Positions 1-10,863 of a stretch of DNA of 64,000 nt are shown here, piece after piece. This DNA is from Ottelia alismoides (Eukaryota > Streptophyta > Magnoliopsida > Alismatales > Hydrocharitaceae), in assembly GCA_037367405.1 (NCBI GenBank), contig JAZKJV010008870.1:1-64000 (forward strand). The letters are read 5' to 3'. Position 1 is the first letter of the stretch. Every line of letters begins with the position of its first letter. The notes beneath the pieces were generated by a model. It worked only from the letters and a program-made list of their open reading frames with translations. It was not told where the DNA came from and did no database searches. Both the position numbers and the translations under genes were made by a program.

Positions 1-389
1 TGTACCCTCGTTCGGGCCTGGACTGAACAAAGCGCGGTGCGGGGACGGAGCTGGTTTCCTGCTAAGCTAGGGAAGGTCGATGAGGCTGACCGTTCCCCAT
101 TCTCGACTGTCTGCCGATAGGGTCATGGCAGTACCACAACCCATTGATCTCGAACACCTGCGGAGGCTCCTCGTATCCGGTTTCCACTTGTGGGGGTGCA
201 CGCTGATCCTGCTGGGTGTAAGTCTATTCCTCAACCCAGCCACTCTGAGGCCCCGGTGCCTGTTCCTATACAAGATGGACTCGGTGTATAGGTACAGGTG
301 GTGCAGAAGGGGTAGGTAGCTTTATTTTAGCTACCCTTATAGTAAGTTCCTCCACTTACTTCAGCAAACGCGAGAGAGACTCAAGGTCA
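1..389 (-). other. Region downstream of gag remnant
   Basis: This stretch lies 3' of the minus-strand gag remnant and would correspond to the C-terminal gag or post-gag part of the same element. Minus-strand reading frames are short and interrupted. I see no CCHC zinc knuckle, protease or reverse transcriptase motif. The window edge cuts the element, so its pol region, if any, is not visible. Confidence 0.3.
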
Positions 390-1560
390 GTGACCCTCTT
401 ATGGATCTACTCGACCATGGTTAATTTATCAGCTATCATCCCCATGCTGGGAATGAGGTCCTCTGTCGGATCCGCTACAGTCTTCCTAGTTGTCTCATTG
501 GATAGAATTGATGGAGACAACTGATAGGTCCTAGTGGCCTGCGACCTGCCTGTTTCCGCCATCTGCTCTAGTATCTTCCATACAGTATTCTCATTTTTGT
601 TCAGATAGCTTCCTCCACAGGCGACACTTACTAACCCCTGCATCTCCAGGGTCAAACCACAGAACAAGGTCTGGACTAAGATTGCCTTAGAAATGCCATG
701 GCATGGACATTTCTGAATTAGGTCATTAAACCTATCCCAGGCCTCATAGAATGGTTCACTGGGAGAAACTAGCGATCTTCGTTCTCATTTGATTAGTCCT
801 ACTGAGGGGGTAGAACTTCTTCAGAAAAAGGTCCTTGAACTGCATCCGGATTGTACATATCACCCCAAGATTTTTTAACCAATGTGTTGCCTTTTCTCCT
901 AAGGCAAATGGGGTGGTCTTCAGCCGAATGTAATCCTGCCCAACCTTAGGGTGACTAAGGTTGTTGCAAACCAGCTCGAAGTCTCCGAGGAAGGCATATG
1001 GTTCTTCATTTGCATTTCCATTAAACTTCGGAAGCAGGCTAAGAAAGTGGGGCTTGAGCTCGAATCCTTCGAGGGGAACCGCTGGTGCCAACCAACTGTG
1101 CATCTCGTTTTTTGCGGGGTTATAAGCATCAACCATTGGTCGGTTGATTCCTCCCACTGCGATCATCTGTCCCATCCTTGCTGTAAGATCAGCATTATGT
1201 TGTTTGGCAGTGGCGAGACGGGCAAGGATTTGCTGGAGTGGGTCATCTCGGTGTTCTTCCTCATCTGGGGGTCGCTTAGGTGGCATCTTGTCTTCCAATC
1301 TTGGGTATGAAACATGGTCTGGATTAGAGGACAAATCAAGGAAGGGGTTCTTACCGAGGCGATGGTCTTCCACGGTAAGCTCAGAGGAGATGAAAGGGTT
1401 GGTTTGAGAGTGACCACCCTGGGTGTGAGGGATCCAGAACTCAAGAGCGTCATGAGCTCTGGGTTGTCCAAGTTGCGCTTGGGCCGGTGAAGATGAGTTC
1501 GTGAGGGACTCAAAGAGAGATTGGCAAACAATGAGTCGATATTCCCCTAGTTAGTCATCT
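390..1560 (-). pseudogene. gag: Ty3/Gypsy (Athila/Tat-like) gag remnant
   Basis: Degenerate Gag capsid gene of a Gypsy LTR retrotransposon, read on the minus strand. The part from about 1373 down to 756 carries the retrotransposon gag signature: L-L-P-K-F-N-G, then E-E-P-Y-A-F-L-G-D-F-E, then T-P-F-A-L-G-E-K-A-T-H-W-L and F-L-K-K-F-Y-P-L-S-R. The following part (about 667 to 407) continues the family in another frame (F-C-G-L-T followed by G-G-S-Y-L-N-K), so at least one frameshift lies between 756 and 667. Upstream of 1373 the same frame stays open and gives Gag-like N-terminal sequence. Gag packages element RNA in cytoplasmic particles; this copy cannot make a complete protein. No zinc knuckle or pol domain follows before the window edge. 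Family assignment is from motif order; the subfamily is an inference. Confidence 0.75.
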
Positions 1561-4259
1561 TGAATTGGCAAGAAGAATCGGGAGTTCTAAGTAAAGATAG
1601 GATTTTACTCCTACCTGAAGCAAGAAATTCAATCCAACCCCTGTATTTTCACACTCAACACAGTGAAGGACCCGAAACCGAGTCCAATTAATCTGGTTGA
1701 TTTTAAGTGTGATTTTCAAGCAAATAGCAAAGGTTACGTGGCCTAGAGGGAAGTCGGCTCAAAGCCGGATGCGTCTCCCTTGTTTAACCTATCGCCTATA
1801 AAGCCGGAGGCGTCTCCCTTGTTTAACCTATCGCCTAAGATACCTGCACCCATCCTTTCTTCGCTCCTATCCCAAGTTGATGGATTCAAAGACCATGCCC
1901 CTATCCACTTGCAATCAGGCGGAGGCTGACAAGGTTGGAACTTCGCCCCGAAGGGTTACTAGCAACTTGTCGTAGAGTACCACTGGTTCACCCTGACTAC
2001 CTGTAAACAGGCGGAGGCTACTTGGTACTAGTCGATGAACCTGAAAATATTCAACTCGTGATATTTGCTAGGATCAGTTGGTACGTAATATGGAAGGCAG
2101 GGTTTCGGGCTCTGCCTTAAGGTGTTCACTCACACTCAAGTACCCTCACTCAGCCTGAAAACAAGGTCGGGGTTAATCTCCCGCAAGCAGAGTTTCCAAT
2201 TTTATTGAATTTTTTTGGTCAATAATGTTAGCAGTCCCAGTTTTAGTTAAGTTTTCATTGGTTTAGTCCAATCCACATAGCACGCCTATCGTCCAGTCCC
2301 AATTTCCTTTTAACTTAAGTTGGAAAACTAAGAGAGAGAAATCGAGAAATTTCGATGCACGAAAAACAATGATGCTTATGCTGAGTGAAGAATACTTACA
2401 GTGATCCCTTCGCTTTTATGCAGGACGCAAAACAGAATTGAAATCTTTTTATACTACATGCAAATGCAGACGGCAAAATCTGCTCCTAGACAGACAGTTC
2501 TATTAGCGAGTGAAGCACAGGTTGATTTGACTAGATCTGCGGTCTAAGTGCGTCTTTTAAGTGGCTATGTGGTCCTAAAAATTACGAGCACAAGCAACCC
2601 TAGAGTGGCTCGAGGAGCCGCTAGTGCAAGCCTATTCTAAAAGTTCAAACCACACAGCAGACGGGGACACAGTTTCACTATGTTTAAACTCGCAAGAACC
2701 CAAACGGGAACCGCCGGAAATAATGCAAAATTAAAGAAAATGAGAAATACAAGTCCTCTCAAATCACTCAAACAAATTAAATTACAGGTTCTTCGAAGCG
2801 TCTTCGACTCCTCGCTTCCTCGCATAAAAACAGGTTGAGGTCAGATAGAGAACGACACAAAAGTACAAGAATTAAAAGACAGAGAAATATTCACAAGAGA
2901 ACCGGGGGTCAGACTACCCGGGGTTATTAGTGTAATATTCACACACTACACGTGGGGCATCATGTTAGACGAAAGGACACGATAACAACAATACCAAAGT
3001 TTCGAGGGGTCCTTGTACTATTTATAAAACTTTTTAAACTATACTTGACTTAAACGGAACACAAAAAATGCAGAAGGGCACCTATGCAAATTAATCGTTG
3101 AGCGTGCGATCGAACGATCGAACCTCTCCCTCTTAACGTGATCCTACGACCAGTCGCTCGCACCGTTTCAGCTTTGATTAACTCCCATGACTAGACCTTG
3201 GCAGTCTTCTTCATCTAATGGCCTGGAGATCGTCCGGAAGAACTTGCAAGAACGAGTTCCTGGAGCTTTTTCGATCTGCAAATACTCCTTCGTCTGATAG
3301 TGTTCTTTGATGCTGACTAGACTCCCACTTTCTTTGAAGTATTGAGGATCCGTAGGTTCCCTCAAATGGATCGAGGTCCCTTGGATGAGACCTAGGGTCT
3401 TTGAAAGTTCGTCGCAACCTGGAGCCCAAGTGAAGGTGCGATTCGACTCCAAGATTGCCTTCTTGGCCTAATACCCACATAAAAACTTAGAGGAGATATG
3501 AAGAGATGGTCCTCGGCCTATGATTGAAGGTGGGTTCACAGGGGAATGGAGGGACTAGTGACCTTAGGAGGAAGATAGAGGAGAGAGCTCATCGGTCCCC
3601 GATTCTTGTAGAATCAGGAGTGGAAGCATAATGGAATTACAGAGAATGCGTAGAGATGGAAAGTGGGATGGAAATGCGGGTCGTGCATGGTCTGATATGG
3701 TGGAGTTCGAGATGGAGCTTAGGACTCTGGCGGATTTTAATTTCTAAAATTAAGTTAAGCTACAATCTAATCGATGCAATTAAAAACTATATTATATTAC
3801 TAGAATGGAAGAGATAGAAAAATACAAAGACAGAGGCTCAAACCTGATTTGACATGGAGTCTGGGTGGCTCACCGGAGATACTCTAATGAAGGCCTAGAT
3901 CGGCTCGCAGAAGCTCTCTCCTCACTGCAAATCAACATGCGCATTTGTATCACAAAGGTGCTCTGTATGATTGATCTGAGTGGCTAAGGAACATTCAAGA
4001 GAAATCAAAAATTTAAAAGGGGATGGGGGTGGGTTTTTGTACACAAGCGATGGGTGTAAATTCGAGGAGAGATGGCATGAGATTTGAAGGTGGTTGGCGA
4101 AAAGTATGGGGTCGACGAGATGGAGGAAGGTGGGGGGAGGGCTGGTGAAGGAATCATGAGCTCTCGATCCCTAGATCTCTTCCAAAAAAATGGAGAAAGT
4201 CAAAGTCACAAGACTTTGATATAGAAGGGGGTGAAGGCAAGGACTGTTGTAGGAAAAAA
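1561..4259 (-). other. Probable leader/LTR-distal part of the left Gypsy element
   Basis: No coding sequence recognised. It lies between the minus-strand gag remnant and the minus-strand LTR that starts at 5394, so it is plausibly the untranslated leader and the distal LTR of that element. I did not find a clean tRNA-Asp or tRNA-Met primer-binding site, so the LTR/leader boundary is not set. It contains a 39-bp tandem duplication and two copies of the word CAGGCGGAGGCT (near 1917 and 2009). A short minus-strand frame at 3168-3452 resembles nothing I know. Confidence 0.3.
1761..1838. repeat. 39-bp tandem duplication
   Basis: Two head-to-tail copies of a 39-bp unit (1761-1799 and 1800-1838). 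Each begins AAAGCCGGA and ends AACCTATCGCCTA. By eye they differ at one interior base and the last base. It sits in the presumed leader of the left Gypsy element. Confidence 0.85.
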
Positions 4260-5394
4260 TGGGATAAAATACCTTATTAATTATATTTAAAATAGCAATT
4301 GACTTTATTATTTTTAGGTCAAAACACAAAAAAAGTTTGATATTTTATGTAGTATTTTAATCTGATTTTTATTTATTTTTACAATCTCATTTATTATGTG
4401 CTCATATTTACATATATATATACACATTGGTATTTATACATGTATTTGTTACATTTATTTTTATTAATTTTATTTTATATTTGGATTTTATTCTGATATT
4501 TACATCATTTATATATTTATACTTATTTAATTACACTTTTACATATTTTTATTATATTTTTAGTGATTTATTTGTTTAATTAAATAAATAAGTACATGTA
4601 TTACATATGTATAGCTTACCTATATATTTTAATATTTAATTTATTTTAATGAAATTTCATTGCATTTATTCTATATTTATTATTTACATGTATTTCAAAT
4701 TAATATATAAAAGTATAAATAAGATAAAAATATAAAGATTTAATATATTGAATAAAATATACATGTATACTACACTATAGGGACCCAAAACCACATTTTG
4801 CATCTTAATTCCATTTTTAATGAAGACACATTCATTAAGTAGGTAATCTAATTTCATGAATAAAGATGAGTTTGGTGAATTTTGAGTCTATATGGAGGAG
4901 ATACATGTCTGGGAAGGTTTCTTTGTGGCTTTTTGTTCAGTGTAACCTAGGTGCACTGTGTATTATTTTTGAATAAAATTAATTTTATATTTTTCTTTGT
5001 ATTTTTATGTCCAATGTTCATGTTGAGAGTTTATTGATTTGACTTATAATAAGAAATAAATTAGGTGCCAAAAGGCTATTTATTGTCAAATCGAATTAGG
5101 GTTTTTGAGTGTGTTTTGTACAGTTAGTCATCCTATCTTCTCCTACTTTATTTCTTGTCGATCAAGTCATCATGATGACTAGGTTTCGGGGCCTAGGGTC
5201 ACTCAGTGTCTTTGACACTTCTTTATTTTTTATTCTTTTATTCTTGTATTTTGGTATTAAATACATATATTTATACAACATAAATTGTCAAATTATTGAG
5301 TGTTATTTTGTACAAATTAATGCTATATACATGCATTTAGCTAGGGAGTTAAGACAAAATGAAAGAATAAAGATGATGAAATGGAGATTCATCA
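4260..5394 (-). repeat. Gypsy LTR (5' portion), minus strand
   Basis: Read on the minus strand from 5394, this begins TGATGAATCTCCATTTCATC. That is the imperfect inverted repeat which also opens the LTRs at 19190, 26011, 28604 and 46137 of this window. It then follows the same order as those copies: an A/T-rich stretch with TAGCTAAATGCATG, a GACCCTA block, and a 'GATCGAC..GAATAAAGTAGG' block. The sharp edge at 5394 interrupts a Copia reverse transcriptase, so this LTR lies inside an older Copia element. The other end is not resolved and the 4260 limit is only where the AT-rich similarity fades. Confidence 0.6.
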
Positions 5395-6946
5395 GTGGCT
5401 TATTATGACATGGAGACATCTTTTCTGAATATAGAGTTAGAAAAACATGTTTTTATGGACCAACATGAACGCTTTAAGATCATGGGAAAGGAAAATCTAA
5501 TATGTAAATTTAAAAAATCAATTTATGAATTAAAATAAGATTCCCATCAATGGTATATTAAGTTTAACAATACCGTTACATCTTATGATTTTGTAGAAAC
5601 ACTGTAAGCATCTACATGAAGGTAGATGGAGAAAGTTTATTATATTAGTTCCATATGTTCATGATATATAATTGGTTGCGAATGATTTGGGTTTGTTACT
5701 TGATACAAAGAAGTATCTTTCAAAAAACTTTGAAATGAAAGATATAGGTGAGGCATCCTATGTGATTGGAATATAAATTTTCCGCGATAAATCACAAGTA
5801 TTGTTAAGATTATCTCAGAAGGCATATATCAAAAGGTCTTGAAAATATTCAGTATGAATAAGTGCTCAGTCAATGTCCAAAGAATGAATTGGAATGTAAT
5901 GAGAGGAATTCCTTATGCATTAGTGGTTGGGATTACCATGTATGTTCAGATATGCACTCGACTTGAAATTAATTCTGCCACTAACATGTTAGGTTGGTAT
6001 CAAAATAATCCTGTTATGAACCTATAGGAAAGTTGCAAAGAAAATTCTATGATATTAACAATGCACCAAAGATCATATGCTCATGTATAAACAATTTATT
6101 ATATGAGATTATTGTAATTTAGATTCAAAATATGCGAGATGCATTGGCACTAGAAAATTAACCATTGGATATGTATTTATAATCGGTGGAGAAAAAATGT
6201 CCTAGAAGAGTGGGAAGCAGTTTGTAATTGCTACTTCCACTATGGAGACTGAATTTGTAACATGCTTTTATGTTATAGTTCAAGAATTTTAGTTGCTGAA
6301 TTTTGTATCCGGACTTGAAATTGTTGACATTATTGCCAAGTCGTTGAGACTTATTGCGATAATGTTGCAATTGTCTTCTTAAAAAAATGATAGGTACTCT
6401 AAGAGTGCAAAGCACATGAAATTGAAGTATTTATTAGTAAAGGAAGAAATTTAGAAACAAATAGTGTCAATTAAACACATCATACTAAATTAATAATAGC
6501 AGATTTATTAACTAAAGATCAACACCTAAGCTTTTTTTCTAAACATGTTGTTATAGTAGGTGTTTTAAAGATGCCCTTGTTATTAAAGATTAATTAGTAC
6601 AATTTTATTTGGTGCTCATAGATTTATAATAAATTTCATTTATTTTATGTTTCTAAATATGTTCATTTATTTGATACATTTTATTTGTTATATTATGCAG
6701 GTATGTTTGCACACATATAACATGATTATTGAAATGGAATTAAAGTAGGGGATAATATTCTTCTAGATCACGGATGATTGAATTGAGTTAATATTGATAC
6801 ATGGAAGGGATCATGTCAAGTCATAGGATATGTAACCGTCATGATCATATTAATTTAATTCAATTTAAGTATGTGATTCATTGACATCATAGAAAATTCA
6901 TGAAATTTGCACTTAGAGTTATCTTACCATACTCATCATATGAACC
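5395..6946 (+). pseudogene. Ty1/Copia reverse transcriptase-RNase H remnant
   Basis: Decayed 3' part of a Copia pol gene with many stops and frameshifts. Recognisable pieces in order: the M-E-T-x-F-L-N block at the very start, K-K-S-I-Y-E-L-K, then Y-V-H-D at 5654-5665 where active enzymes have Y-V-D-D, L-S-K-N-F-E-M-K-D-I-G-E-A, A-Y-I-K-R, and an RNase H part around 6130-6560 with S-T-M-E-T-E-F-V and K-H-M-K-L-K-Y-L-L. The integrase and gag parts are missing because the Gypsy LTR ends abruptly at 5394. The YVDD-to-YVHD change alone would abolish polymerase activity. The 3' end leads into a polypurine tract and an LTR at 6958. Confidence 0.8.
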
Positions 6947-7310
6947 AAGTAGGAGAATGTTGGAATAAAACCCGTATGTATTTCATATGAGATATTGGTG
7001 AGATGGTAAATATGCGTATGATTGAGTTAATGGATAAAATGCAACTGAATTACAGTGACCCATGATGGTAAGTTTCATATGCAATCACCGAATTGACAAT
7101 TAAAGAGACCCACCATTTCAACTCTCCACCATCTGAGTGGATCTTTGTAATTGGGATTAAAGGAATGAGAAATGATAAAGGAAGGATCATCATCGTCTTT
7201 TCAGATAGTATATTCACTATTTATTTTACAATTGCGATGGATGGAGGTAGCCCTAGAGTCGATTATATTTATTTATGATGATTATTTTATTCTGTGTATA
7301 AAATTTCCAA
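6947..7310 (+). repeat. Copia polypurine tract and 3' LTR
   Basis: AAGTAGGAGAA (6947-6957) is a polypurine tract immediately followed by TGTTGGAATAAAACCC, the usual TGTTGGA start of a Copia LTR, at 6958. It is placed correctly, about 390 bp after the end of the RNase H remnant. The 3' end is uncertain; the sequence 'TTCTGTGTATAAAATTTCCAA' near 7280-7310 looks like a typical LTR end but no clear target duplication was found. Confidence 0.55.
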
Positions 7311-10300
7311 TGCTCCTACCTTCTTGATCCACCTCCATCTCTAAATCAAAGCTCCCAATCTGATTCTGACGAATCACCATCACTTGCTCTTCCACCATAT
7401 CTTCCACCTCCAGCAGCCACGGATGAAGATGAAACTTCCACCATATCTTCACCAAACAGGAGTACCAGTCATCCTCTGTTTTTGTGTAATCCTTTTGTCG
7501 ATCTTCTGTTCGAGCACTTTGATTATTTCGCATATTGGCCATAGATGTCACCCACCATCCAGCCGTTGATTAGGAGTTGATAACCCTAATCTCGGCCACC
7601 AGATCACAGTAAAAAATCAAATGTCTGATCGACGAAGAACTTGATCAAGATCACCGAAGCACGCCTTAATCTTGGCTGTGGACTCCACTCAAGCCAAGCC
7701 CTCAGATGCAGCCACGTGCCAACTCCTCTACCGCACGATCAGAGCCATGGAGTTGGAACTTGGATCTTATTTTCACGTGTTAGGGGGCCAATTTCAATAA
7801 TACCCTCGATACTTCGTAAATTATCACAAAGACCCTACCTCCGCCGCTGCAGACACATGGATAATTGGAAAGATTGCAGCAACGCCCCTTCTAGTTTGGT
7901 GATAACATAAGTGCCCTTGCATACTCATTTGAACTTCAATTCCAATTTCTTTTATTTGTACTTAAGCCCCTATCTTGGAACCTAATTTGTACCATCTTTT
8001 TTTATCATATTTTAATTACAAAAATTGCACATTGTCGTGTGATTAATGCTCTACGGTGGAGTATTTTCGTTGGCATTTACCAATTGTGGCTGATTTATTA
8101 AAATTAGAATAGTGACAATGATTTAATTTTACCCATTTTTATAATCATAATAAATAATCACTCAGTCGAAGAATCCAAAGATTGCACCTTGTGGGTTAAA
8201 ATTGAGATTCATGCCTCCACAATTTAGGGTAATTGCATATGTTCTCTTATGAGTAAAAGTTATAAGGTGATTCTAGTATTGATTTTTATTTAAATCCACA
8301 CATATTATTTTTAGTTGAAAGATTCCCAAATTCATTATCTAATTACCTTTTAAAATTGTTTTAAAATATTATATTTGTATTTATTAAAATTAAATTACTA
8401 GAAACCACTCTATCTACATTTAAAGTCCAAAAAGTTATATAAGGTGTATTCATTACATTTTAGCTTTGGTTCAATTTTCATAAAATTTTGCATTTCATTT
8501 CTTAAGAGATTGCTGAAAAAATCCAAAAAATGCATGTTTTTCATTCTTCATATTAAACTACAAAAATCCACAAAAATATATATATTTCATTTATCATTTA
8601 ATAAGGTTCATATGAAAATAGAATTTGACTAATATGGATTTAATCTCTATTAGAATTAAATTGGCTAAGATTTGCATATTTTCCTTAAATAAATCGAGTT
8701 CATTTTTTAGGTTGAATTTTTTTTTGTGCTTGAAAAAAAAATATAAAAGGGCCTCTTCTGAAAACCAGCTCACATAATTGTCTGAAATAAATCCAAAGCC
8801 GATATCTGCCTCCTATTGCTAACTTTGGGCTTCCCCATGTAAAAAGATGTCACATTCATTTCATTGATTTGCCATTATTTGTGTGTGATTTGATTACATG
8901 TGTTATCACCTGCTGCAACAACATTTTCATATAATTAAGAGTTATTGAAAGCTGCATTTCACCTTGGGAGAAGATGTGCTCAACTAAATTGGATGCAAAA
9001 GGTTGACTTCTCCACAACATAGCAACTAGTAGAAAAGCAAAATACTTTATTAATTATCTCACGATTTCTATCACCAAAAACCAAGGGAATACAAACAACT
9101 ACATTACTCTTTTCTTTACAAATCTTTTTCACCTAAAAACCAATTACCGCGGCCTAACTAATCTTTCTCAAACGATATATCGCCACTCTTTTAAATTCGA
9201 TTTCTTGTTAGGACTAGATTTAAGTAAAAAAAAGTTAACAATTACCCTAATGAACTTTAGAACATCATGAAGCACAAAACTTCACCTCTACTTCTATAAA
9301 GTAAAAAGTAGACCATATTAAAAGAAGTTTCCTTTCGCAAGGAAACACCCCCTCTCAAGGCAATGCCAAGATTGTTGGCTTGGAGGGCTAAATAAAATAG
9401 AAAAATATTTTTTTTCTAACAATAGATTATTTTACATAAAATGATGCAAGATATTGTTTTTACTTACACCACATAATCGTTATTATATTAATCTTTGTTG
9501 GTGATATAACAACAAATATGATTTTTTTATGAAATTAAAGAATCAAATACAATTTTGCAACAAATAACGATCCTTGTTATAAATTTAATCCGGGTGATAT
9601 ATTCATGAATGTTAAATTATTCATTGACGTTGACCAAATTTGTGGTACGAACTGCGAAGTGAAATTATATACTTGGATTTTATTGTAGTGCATACCATAT
9701 GCTAATTTTATAGTAAAATTTCACATTATAATTGGATCGGAATATTATAAAATACAACTTACATGTGGTTTAGGCTCGTCTCCAATAATTCATTTATCCA
9801 GCAACCACTCCTTTTTTTGTACATCCGAGGGAATCATTTTAAGTAATTTTTTAATTACAAAAATGCAAAGAGTTGCTGGTTGAGAGTAAATAGGATTTGG
9901 TTGTGTAAGGCTTGCATCCCTGGAGTCAGTACGTAGGATGATATTTTAATAAATACGATGAGGCGGAGATGATTAAAGGATATTGTACAAGAGAGAAATA
10001 ATAATCATTTATTTATTTATAGTAAACAAGTTATTTTGTATTTTAAACAATAAAACAATTGTCAGTTTTCAAATATTTTTTTCTCACCTCTTGTTTTACG
10101 TTTTTACTTCTTTTTCCCTTTTCTTTTAGTTCTCTACATCTAAGTTTTAAAACTCTTTGTTTGTAAGCCTTGTTTATTTTGAATAAAACTTTTTTAAGAT
10201 ATCTCAACCATATTTATTCCTATCATGTGGTATTCACTCCAGAAATCATACAAACCTTCATTTAATACATCAAATCATATTTCTCTTTCTTTTATTATGT

Positions 10301-10526
10301 TAAAAATTTTAATATATCATCTTATTATATAAAGATTATAAAATATTCAACATCTAACCAATTTCTCAAATTACAATAAAATCACATTATAAAAAACCAT
10401 CTCAATAATCACATTATAACAAATCCTATGTCTAAACACAAAAACACAAAAAAACCTTGGATAATACTTTTTTAAAGGGGTATCCTTTCAAGATAACCCC
10501 CTGTCGAAACATCCACAAACCCAAGA
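7311..10526. other. AT-rich intergenic DNA, nothing recognised
   Basis: Mostly AT-rich sequence with no convincing open frame, RNA gene or element boundary. The part from 7311 to 7900 is less AT-rich but its short frames on both strands show no domain. The tail from about 10200 to 10530 resembles in composition the interior of the Tourist-like MITE at 21445-21845, but I could not find its ends. Confidence 0.4.
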
Positions 10527-10863
10527 CTATATTAATTTAAGCATAATGACGCTGCAATCTACAGAAGCCTGGCAGTAAGATTCCTTCCCCCCACCCCATA
10601 GACACCCGCCTGCTTTCTCACGGCGGTGCCTCTCTTGTCCTCCTCCCCTCCACTGGTGGTCCTCCTCTCCTTGCCTCAGTTTGATCGAAGACCTGGGAAA
10701 TGTGCCCTGTTTGCCTTCTTTCCTTTCATGGAACCATCTTGGACCACATGCACTGTTGCTTCTCTTCCCTCCCCTAACACAAACCATACTGTCTATCTCT
10801 CCTCACTTGGGTTTGGAGATTGAAAGCTCTCCATCTCATCTTTCCAAATCTCCTTTCGTGGTC
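10527..10863. other. 5' flank of the TNP pseudogene
   Basis: Moderately GC-rich sequence just upstream of the TNP pseudogene start. It would be the promoter or 5' UTR of the ancestral gene. Short frames on both strands are of low complexity and show no domain. I did not find a convincing TATA box. Confidence 0.35.

Noticed and set aside
5109..5408. 99-residue plus-strand frame
   Set aside because: It lies antisense in the Gypsy LTR and is an AT-rich chance frame.
7282..7910. Frames of 61-89 residues on both strands
   Set aside because: No domain, overlapping on both strands, no start context or neighbours supporting a gene.
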